From: CBDHFQ01 sp965262565
Lineage (GTDB): Bacteria > Bacteroidota > Bacteroidia > J057
Direction of reading: 5' to 3'
Assembly: GCA_965262565.1 (NCBI GenBank)
Contig: CBDHFQ010000004.1
Location: forward strand, 62,001 to 126,000
Length of the DNA: 64,000 bases
This document shows, one piece after another, positions 8,336 to 16,145 of the stretch (position 1 is its first letter; each line of letters starts with the position of its first letter). Position numbers and translations under genes: made by a program. The notes beneath the pieces were generated by a model that ran no database searches, was not told the origin of the DNA, and worked only from the letters and a program-made list of their open reading frames with translations.

Positions 8336-9021
8336 TCGGCTAAAACAATTCGCACAGTAGCGCCATTAATATCCATGAGTTTTTTCGAAGGTAATTCTTG
8401 AAGAACCTGACAATTCTGTAGTAAGTTCGGATGGAAAATATTCACTTCTGAACCCGTATCTATGCCTAGTCGGATAGGTTTTCCATTTAGTGCAGTCTCA
8501 ACTACTAATAAATGTGCAGCTTTTCTAAATGGTATTTGTGCCAATGACGAATTCGTACTATTTAGAATAGGCAGATGGTTGGTCTTGCTATGTTTTTGGA
8601 GAGTAATGATTTGTTGGGACGGGTCTATGTGTAAGGTGTAAGGATTCAGCATAGATACATCCATCATTCCCAACAGTCTTATCCCTTTCTGTTGTTCTAT
8701 CGCACTTAAATCTGTTGAAATAGCTTCTCTGCCGTGAAAAGTGAGACTCCCTAAGGTGATAGATACATACCCCGCTTGATAATTGTTCAAATTGCTTCGG
8801 ATTCCTTTGACAGGTATGCCTAATTGATCCTTAACATACTTACTATTTAACACCATACGAGGTGCTCCAGTATCTAGAATCATACTCCCTGTTTGTCCCT
8901 GAACACTTGCCTCAACAATGATTAGATTATTGACGAGTCTATATGGAATGATCGTACTTTGGGGCAAAGCATAGCAGTTGACCAACAAGATCAATGTGTA
9001 TAACATTAGATATCGAAACAT
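8332..9021 (-). pseudogene. Truncated retropepsin-like aspartyl protease
   Basis: The 229-residue secreted protein has a signal peptide (MFRYLMLYTLILLVNCYALP) and two aspartyl-protease half motifs, MILDTGAPRMVL and LGIDTGSEVNIF. Each carries the DTG/DTGS catalytic triad typical of bacterial retropepsin-like proteins. It stops abruptly after the second domain's first strands (NGATVRIVLAE). Family members of this type usually continue for another 60-150 residues. The stop overlaps the start of the decayed regulator (ATGA), so the end appears to be a deletion junction and not a natural terminus. It might still be expressed, but the second lobe lacks its back half. Confidence 0.6.
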
Positions 9022-9441
9022 GATTTGAAGGATTATTGGTTAATAAAATCCTTCAGCGCTGATGTTGGAATGAAATTGACGATGATCTGTCAGATTTATG
9101 AAATAAATTAGTTCAAATGTGTTGGTGAGTGAAAGATATATTATTGTAAAGAGTAGTTATTGTTTCTGTTGAAAAGAATATCACTAAAAAATGAATATAA
9201 AAGAATTAGTACAATATGATATACACTTTTGAAAACGAGAGGATAAAGTGAGAATTATCAATCCTATTTGTAAGAAAAAAATAGTTATAATTCATGTTAT
9301 AATAATATTATAATATAATAAAAATACGTATAAATACGGCAAATTAATTTCAGCCAGGTATTATAATATGTGTTTAAACAAGATGAAATTGTCGGATATT
9401 TTCCTTAATATCATTATATCACTATAAAAAGGACTAAGTTT
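9022..9441. other. Divergent intergenic region before susC-like gene
   Basis: Upstream regions of the leftward protease remnant and the rightward SusC-like gene. The stretch 9290-9420 is extremely AT-rich with small A/T dyads such as TTATAATAATATTATAA. A purine-rich AAAAAGGA lies 11 bases before the susC-like ATG and is a likely ribosome-binding site. I do not find an exact TAnnTTTG element. Confidence 0.45.
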
Positions 9442-12400
9442 ATGGAAAAGTTACTGCTACCCTTAAGGAGCGTGGGCTTCCTGCTTACGCTATTATCTTT
9501 AATAGGCAACAATTATCTGGCAGGAAAATCGGTAAATCATGATGAACTATCTGATTTAAGTATTTATACTGTTGATCAAACGATCTCGGGGATTGTTCTG
9601 GATGCAGATGGGATTCCTCTCGTAGGCGCCACTATCCGTGCCAAAAATTCCGACAGTGGAACCATCACAGATGCTCAGGGAAAGTTTACCCTTACCTTAC
9701 CAGATGCTGAAACCACGCTGATTATTTCCTACATCGGCTATGAAACCCAGGAGATTCCCATTGAAGGTAAAACTGACCTGCGAATTACCTTGACCGAAGT
9801 GGGAGCGCAGGTAGATGAAGTGGTGATTACTGCATTAGGCATCAAAAAAGAAGCGAAGAAACTTGGCTATGCTACTTCTAATGTAGAAGTGGAAGAATTT
9901 ACCATTAATCGAACCCCTAACTTTATTAACGCGCTTCAAGGAAAAGTAGCAGGTGTAAATATCTCTGCCTTAGGTACAGGGCCAGGAGGTACCTCTAAAA
10001 TAAGAATCCGTGGCCAATCGTCTATTTCCGGGCAGAATAATCCGCTCATTGTCATTAATGGCGTTCCTATTGATAATACAAATTTCGGGACTAATCCACG
10101 TAATGCAGCATCTGATAATTCCATTGGTACTCGTGGAGGGGGAATTACGGCAGACGGAGGGGATGGACTCAGTAGTATCAACCCTGATGATATCGAAAAT
10201 CTAACTATTCTTAAGGGAGCTGCGGCTGCCGCACTTTATGGATCACGTGCAAAAGATGGTGTGATTATGATTACGACGAAAACCCAGGGCGAACAAGAGG
10301 GAATAGGAGTTACATATAATGTGAATTATACTACAGATATCCCCCTGGATTTTACTGATTATCAGTATGAGTACGGTCAAGGAGAGAATGGTGAGCGTCC
10401 TACTTCGGCCTTCCCTACTTCAGGTCAATGGTCTTTTGGCGAGCGTTTCCAACCTGGGATGACTCAAGTATTATTTGATGGCGTAGAAGTGCCTTATGTT
10501 CCTGTACGAGATCGCATCGATTTGTTTTTCCGTAACGGCCAAACCTGGACCAACACGCTTTCCCTTTCCTCTGGTGGCGAAAAAGGAGGGTTCCATATGT
10601 CTCTTTCCAATCTTGACAGCGATGGGATTGTCCCTAATAATAACTTTAAACGACGTACTGTTAACCTGGGCTTCAACTATGCCTTAAGTCCAAAACTTAG
10701 CGTTATGGGAAACATCAATTATGCTAATGAAAAAAATACAAATCCTCCCAATGTGGCCCAACAGGATAACACTATTCCTGTCTCGATCTACAATATGGCG
10801 AATTCTATGCCTTTTGAATTGCTGGAACAATTTGCCGAAGACGAAAATGGAGATGAGTTTGTTTACTCAAGATTTAGAAACCGCACCAATCCATATTTTA
10901 CTCTCAATAACCAGTTTCAAAATATACGACGGGATAGAGTTTTTGGAAATATATCTTTAAAATATGATATCCTTCCATGGCTATTTGTGCAGGGAAGAAT
11001 AGGACAGGATTACTGGTCAAGAGACCAGGATTATAACAATTATCCTACAGGTCAGGCTTCCCGCCCTCCAGCGCCCGACGGTTTTGTTAACGGCATTTAT
11101 ACTCAGGAAACACGAAGGTTTAGAGAACTTAATACAGATTTCCTTATTTCTGCTGAGCGCGAATTTGGAAATTTCGGCGCAGGCCTCACTTTTGGTGGTA
11201 ACCATATGGAAAGACGCTCTGACCTCAATAGTGTGCAGGTGAGAGATTTTGTTATTAGAGATCTTTACACAGTTGCCAATGGACGAGTCAAAGACCCTAT
11301 TTATGATCTTACGGAACGTGCTGTCAATTCTCTATATGGCTCAGCGGAGGTTTCCTTTAAAAACTATATTTTCCTCACAGGAACCTTGCGAAATGATTGG
11401 TTCTCTACCCTTTCTCCTGAAAACCGAAGCATTCTCTACCCTTCTGGTTCGTTGAGTTTTGTCTTTTCTGACGCGTTTGAAGGCTTGCCTTCCTGGTTAA
11501 CATTTGGAAAACTGAGGGTAGCCTATGCTGAAGTTGGCAGTGATACCGATGTTCCCCCTTATTCGGATGTCCTATTTTATCAAATCAATCCTAATCTCTT
11601 TGCTAATCCTTCTGGTGCGTTACAACCTGTGGGAAGCCCGATCGGAAATACATTACCCAACCCTAATTTGAAGCCAATGCGGGCCAGGGAAGCTGAAATC
11701 GGGATTGACCTAAGATTATTTAACAATCGCCTGGGGATAGATATTGCGGGTTATCGAAAAACTACCCTTGACCAGATCGTTTCTGCACAAATCTCAGATG
11801 CTTCGGGGTTTACAAATACGCTCATTAATAGTGGGGAAAGTAGGAACCAAGGAGTTGAAATGCTGATCAATGTCGTAGCCCTGCGTAGAGGAGACTTTCA
11901 ATGGGAGTCCACCTTTAATGGGTCTTACAACAAAACCAAGGTCATTAGCCTTCTTACAGATTCTGCAGGAGAAACGATCACAATCGGGCGTCATGTATTT
12001 AATGGCGAATTACGACATGTTGTAGGAGAAGAGCTCGGCCAATTAGCAGGATTTGGATATAGGAGGGATGAACAAGGAAGACAAGTATTTGGTGATAATG
12101 GAATTCCATTGCGGACAGAAGATCTTCTTCTTTATGGTAGCGCACTTCCTACCTGGGTAGGTGGATTTACAAATGCTTTTACATATAGAGGCTTCAATCT
12201 ATCCTTCCTTATCGACTTTAAATTGGGGAATCAAATGATGTCTGGAACCAATTTCAATGCTGTACGTCATGGATTGCACAAAATGACCCTTGAAGGAAGG
12301 GAAGGTGGTGTGATTGGTGACGGCGTAAATGCGCAGGGAGAGATCAATAACGTAGCTGCTCCGGCTCAGCGATTTTGGGAAGTAGTTCGCTCCCAGCAAT

Positions 12401-12669
12401 TAGTAGAACCGATTGTCTATAATGGAGGTTTCTGGAAATTGCGACAGATCACTGCTGGCTACGATCTTTCTCGTTTATTGCCCTCAGACTTTCCTATTAG
12501 GTCCCTTCGCTTGAGCTTTGTAGCCAATAATGTGTGGTTGATTAAGTCTTGGGTACCCAACATTGATCCTGAGACCTTTGGATTTAGCTCTGATAATCTG
12601 GTGGGGCTAGAATCTACTGGATTACCTACAACTCGAAATCTAGGGTTTAATTTGAATGTCAAACTTTAA
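9442..12669 (+). CDS. SusC/RagA-family TonB-linked outer-membrane receptor
   Basis: The 1075-residue product has an N-terminal signal (residues 1-28), a carboxypeptidase-D-regulatory-like domain (about 45-118: ISGIVLDADGIPLVGATI ... IGYETQEIPI) and a TonB-box-like DEVVITALG (130-138). The plug domain follows (ALQGKVAGVNIS, KIRIRGQSSISG, NPLIVINGVPIDN), with ILKGAAAAALYGSRA near 255. A long beta-barrel ends in the aromatic-rich GFNLNVKL. SusC proteins import oligosaccharides or peptides together with a SusD lid, energised by TonB-ExbBD. The susD-like gene begins 53 bases downstream (counting from its preferred start). No glycoside hydrolase, protease or regulator follows, so the ligand cannot be named. 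Confidence 0.95.
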   Translation: MEKLLLPLRSVGFLLTLLSLIGNNYLAGKSVNHDELSDLSIYTVDQTISGIVLDADGIPLVGATIRAKNSDSGTITDAQGKFTLTLPDAETTLIISYIGYETQEIPIEGKTDLRITLTEVGAQVDEVVITALGIKKEAKKLGYATSNVEVEEFTINRTPNFINALQGKVAGVNISALGTGPGGTSKIRIRGQSSISGQNNPLIVINGVPIDNTNFGTNPRNAASDNSIGTRGGGITADGGDGLSSINPDDIENLTILKGAAAAALYGSRAKDGVIMITTKTQGEQEGIGVTYNVNYTTDIPLDFTDYQYEYGQGENGERPTSAFPTSGQWSFGERFQPGMTQVLFDGVEVPYVPVRDRIDLFFRNGQTWTNTLSLSSGGEKGGFHMSLSNLDSDGIVPNNNFKRRTVNLGFNYALSPKLSVMGNINYANEKNTNPPNVAQQDNTIPVSIYNMANSMPFELLEQFAEDENGDEFVYSRFRNRTNPYFTLNNQFQNIRRDRVFGNISLKYDILPWLFVQGRIGQDYWSRDQDYNNYPTGQASRPPAPDGFVNGIYTQETRRFRELNTDFLISAEREFGNFGAGLTFGGNHMERRSDLNSVQVRDFVIRDLYTVANGRVKDPIYDLTERAVNSLYGSAEVSFKNYIFLTGTLRNDWFSTLSPENRSILYPSGSLSFVFSDAFEGLPSWLTFGKLRVAYAEVGSDTDVPPYSDVLFYQINPNLFANPSGALQPVGSPIGNTLPNPNLKPMRAREAEIGIDLRLFNNRLGIDIAGYRKTTLDQIVSAQISDASGFTNTLINSGESRNQGVEMLINVVALRRGDFQWESTFNGSYNKTKVISLLTDSAGETITIGRHVFNGELRHVVGEELGQLAGFGYRRDEQGRQVFGDNGIPLRTEDLLLYGSALPTWVGGFTNAFTYRGFNLSFLIDFKLGNQMMSGTNFNAVRHGLHKMTLEGREGGVIGDGVNAQGEINNVAAPAQRFWEVVRSQQLVEPIVYNGGFWKLRQITAGYDLSRLLPSDFPIRSLRLSFVANNVWLIKSWVPNIDPETFGFSSDNLVGLESTGLPTTRNLGFNLNVKL

Positions 12670-12722
12670 GATTTATCCATCATTTGAAATTCATTTTTCT
12701 TTTCCATCTTAATTATAGGACA

Positions 12723-14288
12723 ATGAAAACATATCTCATACATATTATACATCGCTCAATAAACGGTAACAGCCATTCTCGGATTTGGTATCTTGCTTTA
12801 GTTGTTTTGCTCTTATGTTCTTCCTGTGATGAAAATTTTGATGAATTAAATACCAATCAAGTATTACCTACTTCTATTAATCCCATTTTTCAATTGAACA
12901 ATGCTATTCTCAGCAGTGGGTTTGGGGGAAATACATTGATTTATGAAATGGGTATTGTACAACAGATAGTTTCGCCTAATTCAGGAGTGATTACAGGGGC
13001 GAATTATAATCAAGATAATCGCAATGCAACAGACAATCTTTGGCAAGGGAGTTATCGGAATGTCATTAAAAATACGCGTGATATCCTCAGTCAGATTGAA
13101 GGCGATCCCGAGCGAAATAATTTACGGCAAATGACTCGTATCTGGCAGGCTCGTACATTTATGGTGCTGACAGATACATACGGAGACATTCCCTATTTCG
13201 AAGGAGGCCTGGGCTTTACTGATCAGGTTGTTTTACCGGCTTATGATCCGCAAGAAGTAATATATGAAGACATCATCAACGAATTACGCGAAGCAAGTGA
13301 TGCTTTGGATATAGCAGGGCCTACAGAGACGGCAGATATATTGTATGGAGGAGATGTAGCGCAATGGAGGACATTAGCAAATTCTCTGTTGTTAAGGGCT
13401 GGTATGCGATTGACCAAAGTAGATCCTGCCAGGGCGCAGCAAATCGCAGCAGAAGCTTTTCAGAAAGGCGTCATGACTACTAATGAAGGGAATGCAGTGA
13501 TTCGCCATGATAATAATTTCCCTAATGGCATTGGTTCTACCTTAAATGGATCTGAAGCAAATAACTTTTTTCTAGTATCTTCTTTTGTGGATTATTTACA
13601 GGAGACCAATGATCCACGATTAGCCGCTATTGCCGTTCGTTATGTAGGGGCTGCTTCTGGTTCTGGTCAAACCCAGGATGTAGCAGATACAGATCCCACT
13701 ATTCAAATAGGTATGCCAATGGGCTTTGATAATTCGTCTATTGCTCCGGTGGCGGAAGGCTTGGGACTTGCTAGTTTTTACGATTTCAGTCAGGCGGATC
13801 GAACAAGGGTTACTAAGCAGGCTTCTCCTATGTTTCTGGTTACCGCTTCTCAGACATTTTTATTACTAGCTGAGGCAGTTGAGAGAGGTTGGGTCAATGG
13901 TTCCGCAGAAGAGTTTTATGTCCAGGGCGTGAGAGCACATATGGAGCAAATGGTAGAATTTGATCCCAATTCTGCTGTAGCCCCCGAGGCGATAGATGCG
14001 TATTTGGCCGCTAATCCATATAATTCAGCGGAGGCATTGGAACAGATCAATACACAATATTGGGTTTCTTCTTTTCTCAATGGCCCCGAAGCCTTTGCGA
14101 ATTTCCGTAGAAGTGGCTTCCCCGAGCTCACGCCCAATCCTTTTCCTTTACAAGATATTAGTGGGGATTTTATCAGAAGATTGACGTATCCTACTACGGA
14201 AATTTCGGTAAATGCAGAACAGGTGAGGATCGCTATTGATCGGATGGGGCCGGATGTACTAGATACCAGGGTTTGGTGGGATCAATAG
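12723..14288 (+). CDS. SusD/RagB-family nutrient-binding outer-membrane lipoprotein
   Basis: I choose the ATG at 12723 over one 39 bases earlier. It follows an AGGA-type ribosome site and gives a proper lipoprotein signal (MKTYLIHIIHRS ... ALVVLLLCSSC, with CDENFDELNTN after the lipid-modified Cys). The 521-residue protein shows the SusD-like_2 pattern: N-terminal NFDELNTNQVLPTSINP, helical TPR-like segments with WQGSYRNVIKNT and MTRIWQARTFMVLTDTYGDIPY, and the C-terminal ALEQINTQYWVSSFLNGPEAF region. This family caps the SusC barrel and binds the incoming ligand at the cell surface. It forms a two-gene operon with the SusC-like receptor and is followed by a good terminator. Confidence 0.95.
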   Translation: MKTYLIHIIHRSINGNSHSRIWYLALVVLLLCSSCDENFDELNTNQVLPTSINPIFQLNNAILSSGFGGNTLIYEMGIVQQIVSPNSGVITGANYNQDNRNATDNLWQGSYRNVIKNTRDILSQIEGDPERNNLRQMTRIWQARTFMVLTDTYGDIPYFEGGLGFTDQVVLPAYDPQEVIYEDIINELREASDALDIAGPTETADILYGGDVAQWRTLANSLLLRAGMRLTKVDPARAQQIAAEAFQKGVMTTNEGNAVIRHDNNFPNGIGSTLNGSEANNFFLVSSFVDYLQETNDPRLAAIAVRYVGAASGSGQTQDVADTDPTIQIGMPMGFDNSSIAPVAEGLGLASFYDFSQADRTRVTKQASPMFLVTASQTFLLLAEAVERGWVNGSAEEFYVQGVRAHMEQMVEFDPNSAVAPEAIDAYLAANPYNSAEALEQINTQYWVSSFLNGPEAFANFRRSGFPELTPNPFPLQDISGDFIRRLTYPTTEISVNAEQVRIAIDRMGPDVLDTRVWWDQ

Positions 14289-14340
14289 GTTCCTTGTTTG
14301 GGAAATATGTTAAAGGTGTTGATGAATGATTTTCATGAAA

Positions 14341-14393
14341 GCGTCTGTCAGATCCATGAACTGTAGGAGTTCAAGCTTTGGCAGATGTTTTTA
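14341..14393 (+). terminator. Intrinsic terminator of the susCD-like operon
   Basis: Long interrupted hairpin: GTCTGTCA pairs with TGGCAGAT (G-U pairs allowed), and the inner TGAACT/AGTTCA closes a 5-base loop. It is followed by TTTTTATT. It lies 53 bases after the susD-like stop. Confidence 0.7.
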
Positions 14394-14640
14394 TTAGGTA
14401 AGTGGACTAATAATATAAGGTAGTAATCAAATTTAAGGAATTGATTATCAGTTGTATTTATTTAGAAAAGCGTTGTTACTTATGTCCACCTACTTAGGTT
14501 ATATGGGAATATATTCCACGGATAAACATAGCGTTAAGATAATTTAGTGGATAGATTAAAGATATTGACATTATTATCTCAACAGAAGGAAGAGATGAGG
14601 TGTAAATTTCATATAGTTTGGCTAGGGCTATTTAGTAGTT

Positions 14641-14847
14641 ATGATAGGGGGGAAACAGACTATTTCAAGTGATGTTGATCTATTATATGATCTTGAACAT
14701 GCTTACACCTTGGGTGTAAGAGAATTAGATGAATTTGAGCACTATGTTAAAGAGCTATTATCAGTAAATAAAGTAGACTTAATAGATAGGCGGTTTCTTA
14801 ATGCTGTCATACCCTTGGAAATTCAAGAACATGTCCTTTATATATGA
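14641..14847 (+). CDS. Small hypothetical frame, doubtful
   Basis: 68-codon ATG frame with protein-like charged, helical composition (DLEHAYTLGVRELDEFEHYV). There is no recognisable ribosome site and no family I know. The same frame reopens after the TGA for another 40 codons (to 14967), which could mean decay of a longer gene. It lies in a gene-poor zone rich in gene fragments, so I give it little weight. Confidence 0.25.
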   Translation: MIGGKQTISSDVDLLYDLEHAYTLGVRELDEFEHYVKELLSVNKVDLIDRRFLNAVIPLEIQEHVLYI

Positions 14848-15084
14848 CAAAAGAAATATTGCATACATATTAACCTCCTTGGAAGCTATAGAAAAGATAT
14901 TTCTTTTTCACTACAAATGGCAAAGATGGCTGGAGGGTTTAGTCTGGAAGTGCGGGAGGATAGGCGCTAAGACCGAGCCAATAGGTGAGCCCGGAAGACA
15001 TCGGTCAGCGTTCTGCTGACGCCCCACATATGTAAAAGGTAAAGCCTTCTCTGACTGCCGTTCCAAGATCATTTGTCATGTATT
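14848..15084. other. Non-coding stretch with a small hairpin
   Basis: No supportable gene. A GC-richer patch (14930-15030) contains the inverted repeat GTCAGC/GCTGAC around a 5-base loop (15004-15020), with no T tract. It is unlike the AT-rich DNA on both sides and may be imported debris. Confidence 0.35.
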
Positions 15085-15246
15085 CTATTTCTCAAATGAC
15101 TCGATTTCATTTTTATTCACTCGACCTTCACGGATTTCTTGAATAATCTCCTCTGGACTTCTATCCTCCTCCCAGGCCCCAAAGCAAGCAGAAAAATCCC
15201 TGTCACCAGAGGAAGGAATTTCTATGGACTTGGTCAACTTAATGAT
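15085..15246 (-). pseudogene. Antitoxin-like C-terminal fragment
   Basis: The minus strand is open for 53 codons ending in TAG at 15085-15087, with a stop directly upstream and no start codon. It reads DRDFSACFGAWEEDRSPEEI then IQEIREGRVNKNEIESFEK. The tail pattern 'FGxWeddRSaeEII..IR..R...eIe.f' is the one I associate with the C-termini of small antitoxin-like proteins that accompany PIN-domain toxins in Bacteroidota. The family assignment is from memory of the pattern and is inference. Only the C-terminal part survives. Confidence 0.4.
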
Positions 15247-15257
15247 TTATTCTTTTT

Positions 15258-15374
15258 TCATTTCCACATTCCAGTGATTATATTCTCGAACGTTTTGAAG
15301 ATATTTGTAAAAATCATGTAGGGAACGCCCAGAGATTCGAGACGTTGGCAGACCACTTTGAGGATTTCTAGCAT
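15258..15374 (-). pseudogene. Nucleotidyltransferase N-terminal fragment
   Basis: Within a short minus-strand frame, the segment starting at Met (15374) reads MLEILKVVCQRLESLGVPYM. This resembles the N-terminus of small MNT/AbiEii-type nucleotidyltransferases (the helix before the strand that leads into the GS catalytic loop). Directly after it the sequence loses the expected Gly-Ser motif and stops within 18 codons, so only the first helix and strand remain. The antitoxin-like fragment follows on the same strand. The two probably come from one or two decayed toxin-antitoxin-type modules. Confidence 0.35.
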
Positions 15375-15511
15375 AATTCTGGCCTTTTCGATAAAATTAA
15401 GCAGAATTATATGAACAATAGCATCCAAAAGGCCGCCCCTCACTAGGCGTCTAATTTCTTTTGATCAACTTCTTATGAAGATCTTTGTTTTTCCTTGTCA
15501 TGTGGGGGGCT

Positions 15512-15524
15512 GCAGAGAGTGAGG
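15512..15524 (-). repeat. tRNA-Ser 3'-end repeat, left copy
   Basis: GCAGAGAGTGAGG is identical to the end of the tRNA gene read on the plus strand. The following TTCTAGAACC resembles the tRNA's ATTCGAACCC with small changes. Same orientation as the copies at 18826 and 19020. Confidence 0.5.
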
Positions 15525-15820
15525 TTCTAGAACCTAATTTTCTATTGACTGGCATTCAGGGCATTATGTGGATGGTTTTTGAATGGGTGTCGATAATGTG
15601 TCGGTTGTTAAATTCGCTTTTTATGCACGAATTTACAGCATACCGAAATTAAGCATTCATTATCAATTATGTAAATTCGATTAATAAGTGTTTATCTCTA
15701 GATTTGTTTGTTCAAAAGTTGGTGCAAAGACTTCAAAAAAATGCAGCTTGAATTGTCCGAAAATGAGGGGAGCCGACAGATAATTTACATTTTCCAAATG
15801 ATCCACAAAATAAGAAACAC

Positions 15821-15869
15821 AAAAAAAACATCATCTTCCTACAGAGGCTTTATCCCTCAATAGGAAGAT
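15821..15869 (-). terminator. Intrinsic terminator, possibly bidirectional
   Basis: Perfect 9-bp stem ATCTTCCTA/TAGGAAGAT (15833-15841 with 15861-15869) and an inner GAGG/CCTC. A run of eight A lies at 15821-15828, which gives the U tract on the minus strand. A run of eight T at 15880-15887 could serve plus-strand transcripts less well because it is 10 bases away. It is placed to end transcription of the TonB-dependent receptor and the sorting-domain remnant. Confidence 0.65.
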
Positions 15870-15914
15870 AATGGGTAGGTTTTTTTTGAGAATGGCTGAG
15901 TCATATTATTGAAT

Positions 15915-16145
15915 TTACTGCTTGGAAGGACGTGAATTGAATGAGCGATTATTCTTGTCAAAGATTTTGACTAGATATAAGCCTTCAACAAATTGTTCAA
16001 GGTAAATTTTTACTTGCTTACCATTTACCTTTTGTGTGAAAAGTCGCTGCCCCTGAAGGTTATTTAATTTGATTCGATTCATAACGCTTTCACTTTCAAC
16101 ATCCAGTGTCCTTATCGCTGGATTGGGGTAGGAAAGGGGTTTTCT
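15915..16145 (-). pseudogene. Orphan T9SS type A C-terminal sorting domain
   Basis: Immediately after the receptor's stop codon, and in the same frame, the minus strand reads 76 codons to TAA at 15915-15917. It shows the type A sorting domain: PLSYPNPAIRTLDVESESV, IKLNNLQGQRLFTQKVNG and LEQFVEGLYLVKIFDKNNRS. These are the YPNP start, the 'd..Gq.l' strand turn and the GlYlvki ending that mark T9SS cargo. No start codon belongs to it. An outer-membrane barrel would not carry such a domain, so it is the tail of a lost secreted protein joined to the receptor gene by a rearrangement. Confidence 0.7.
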
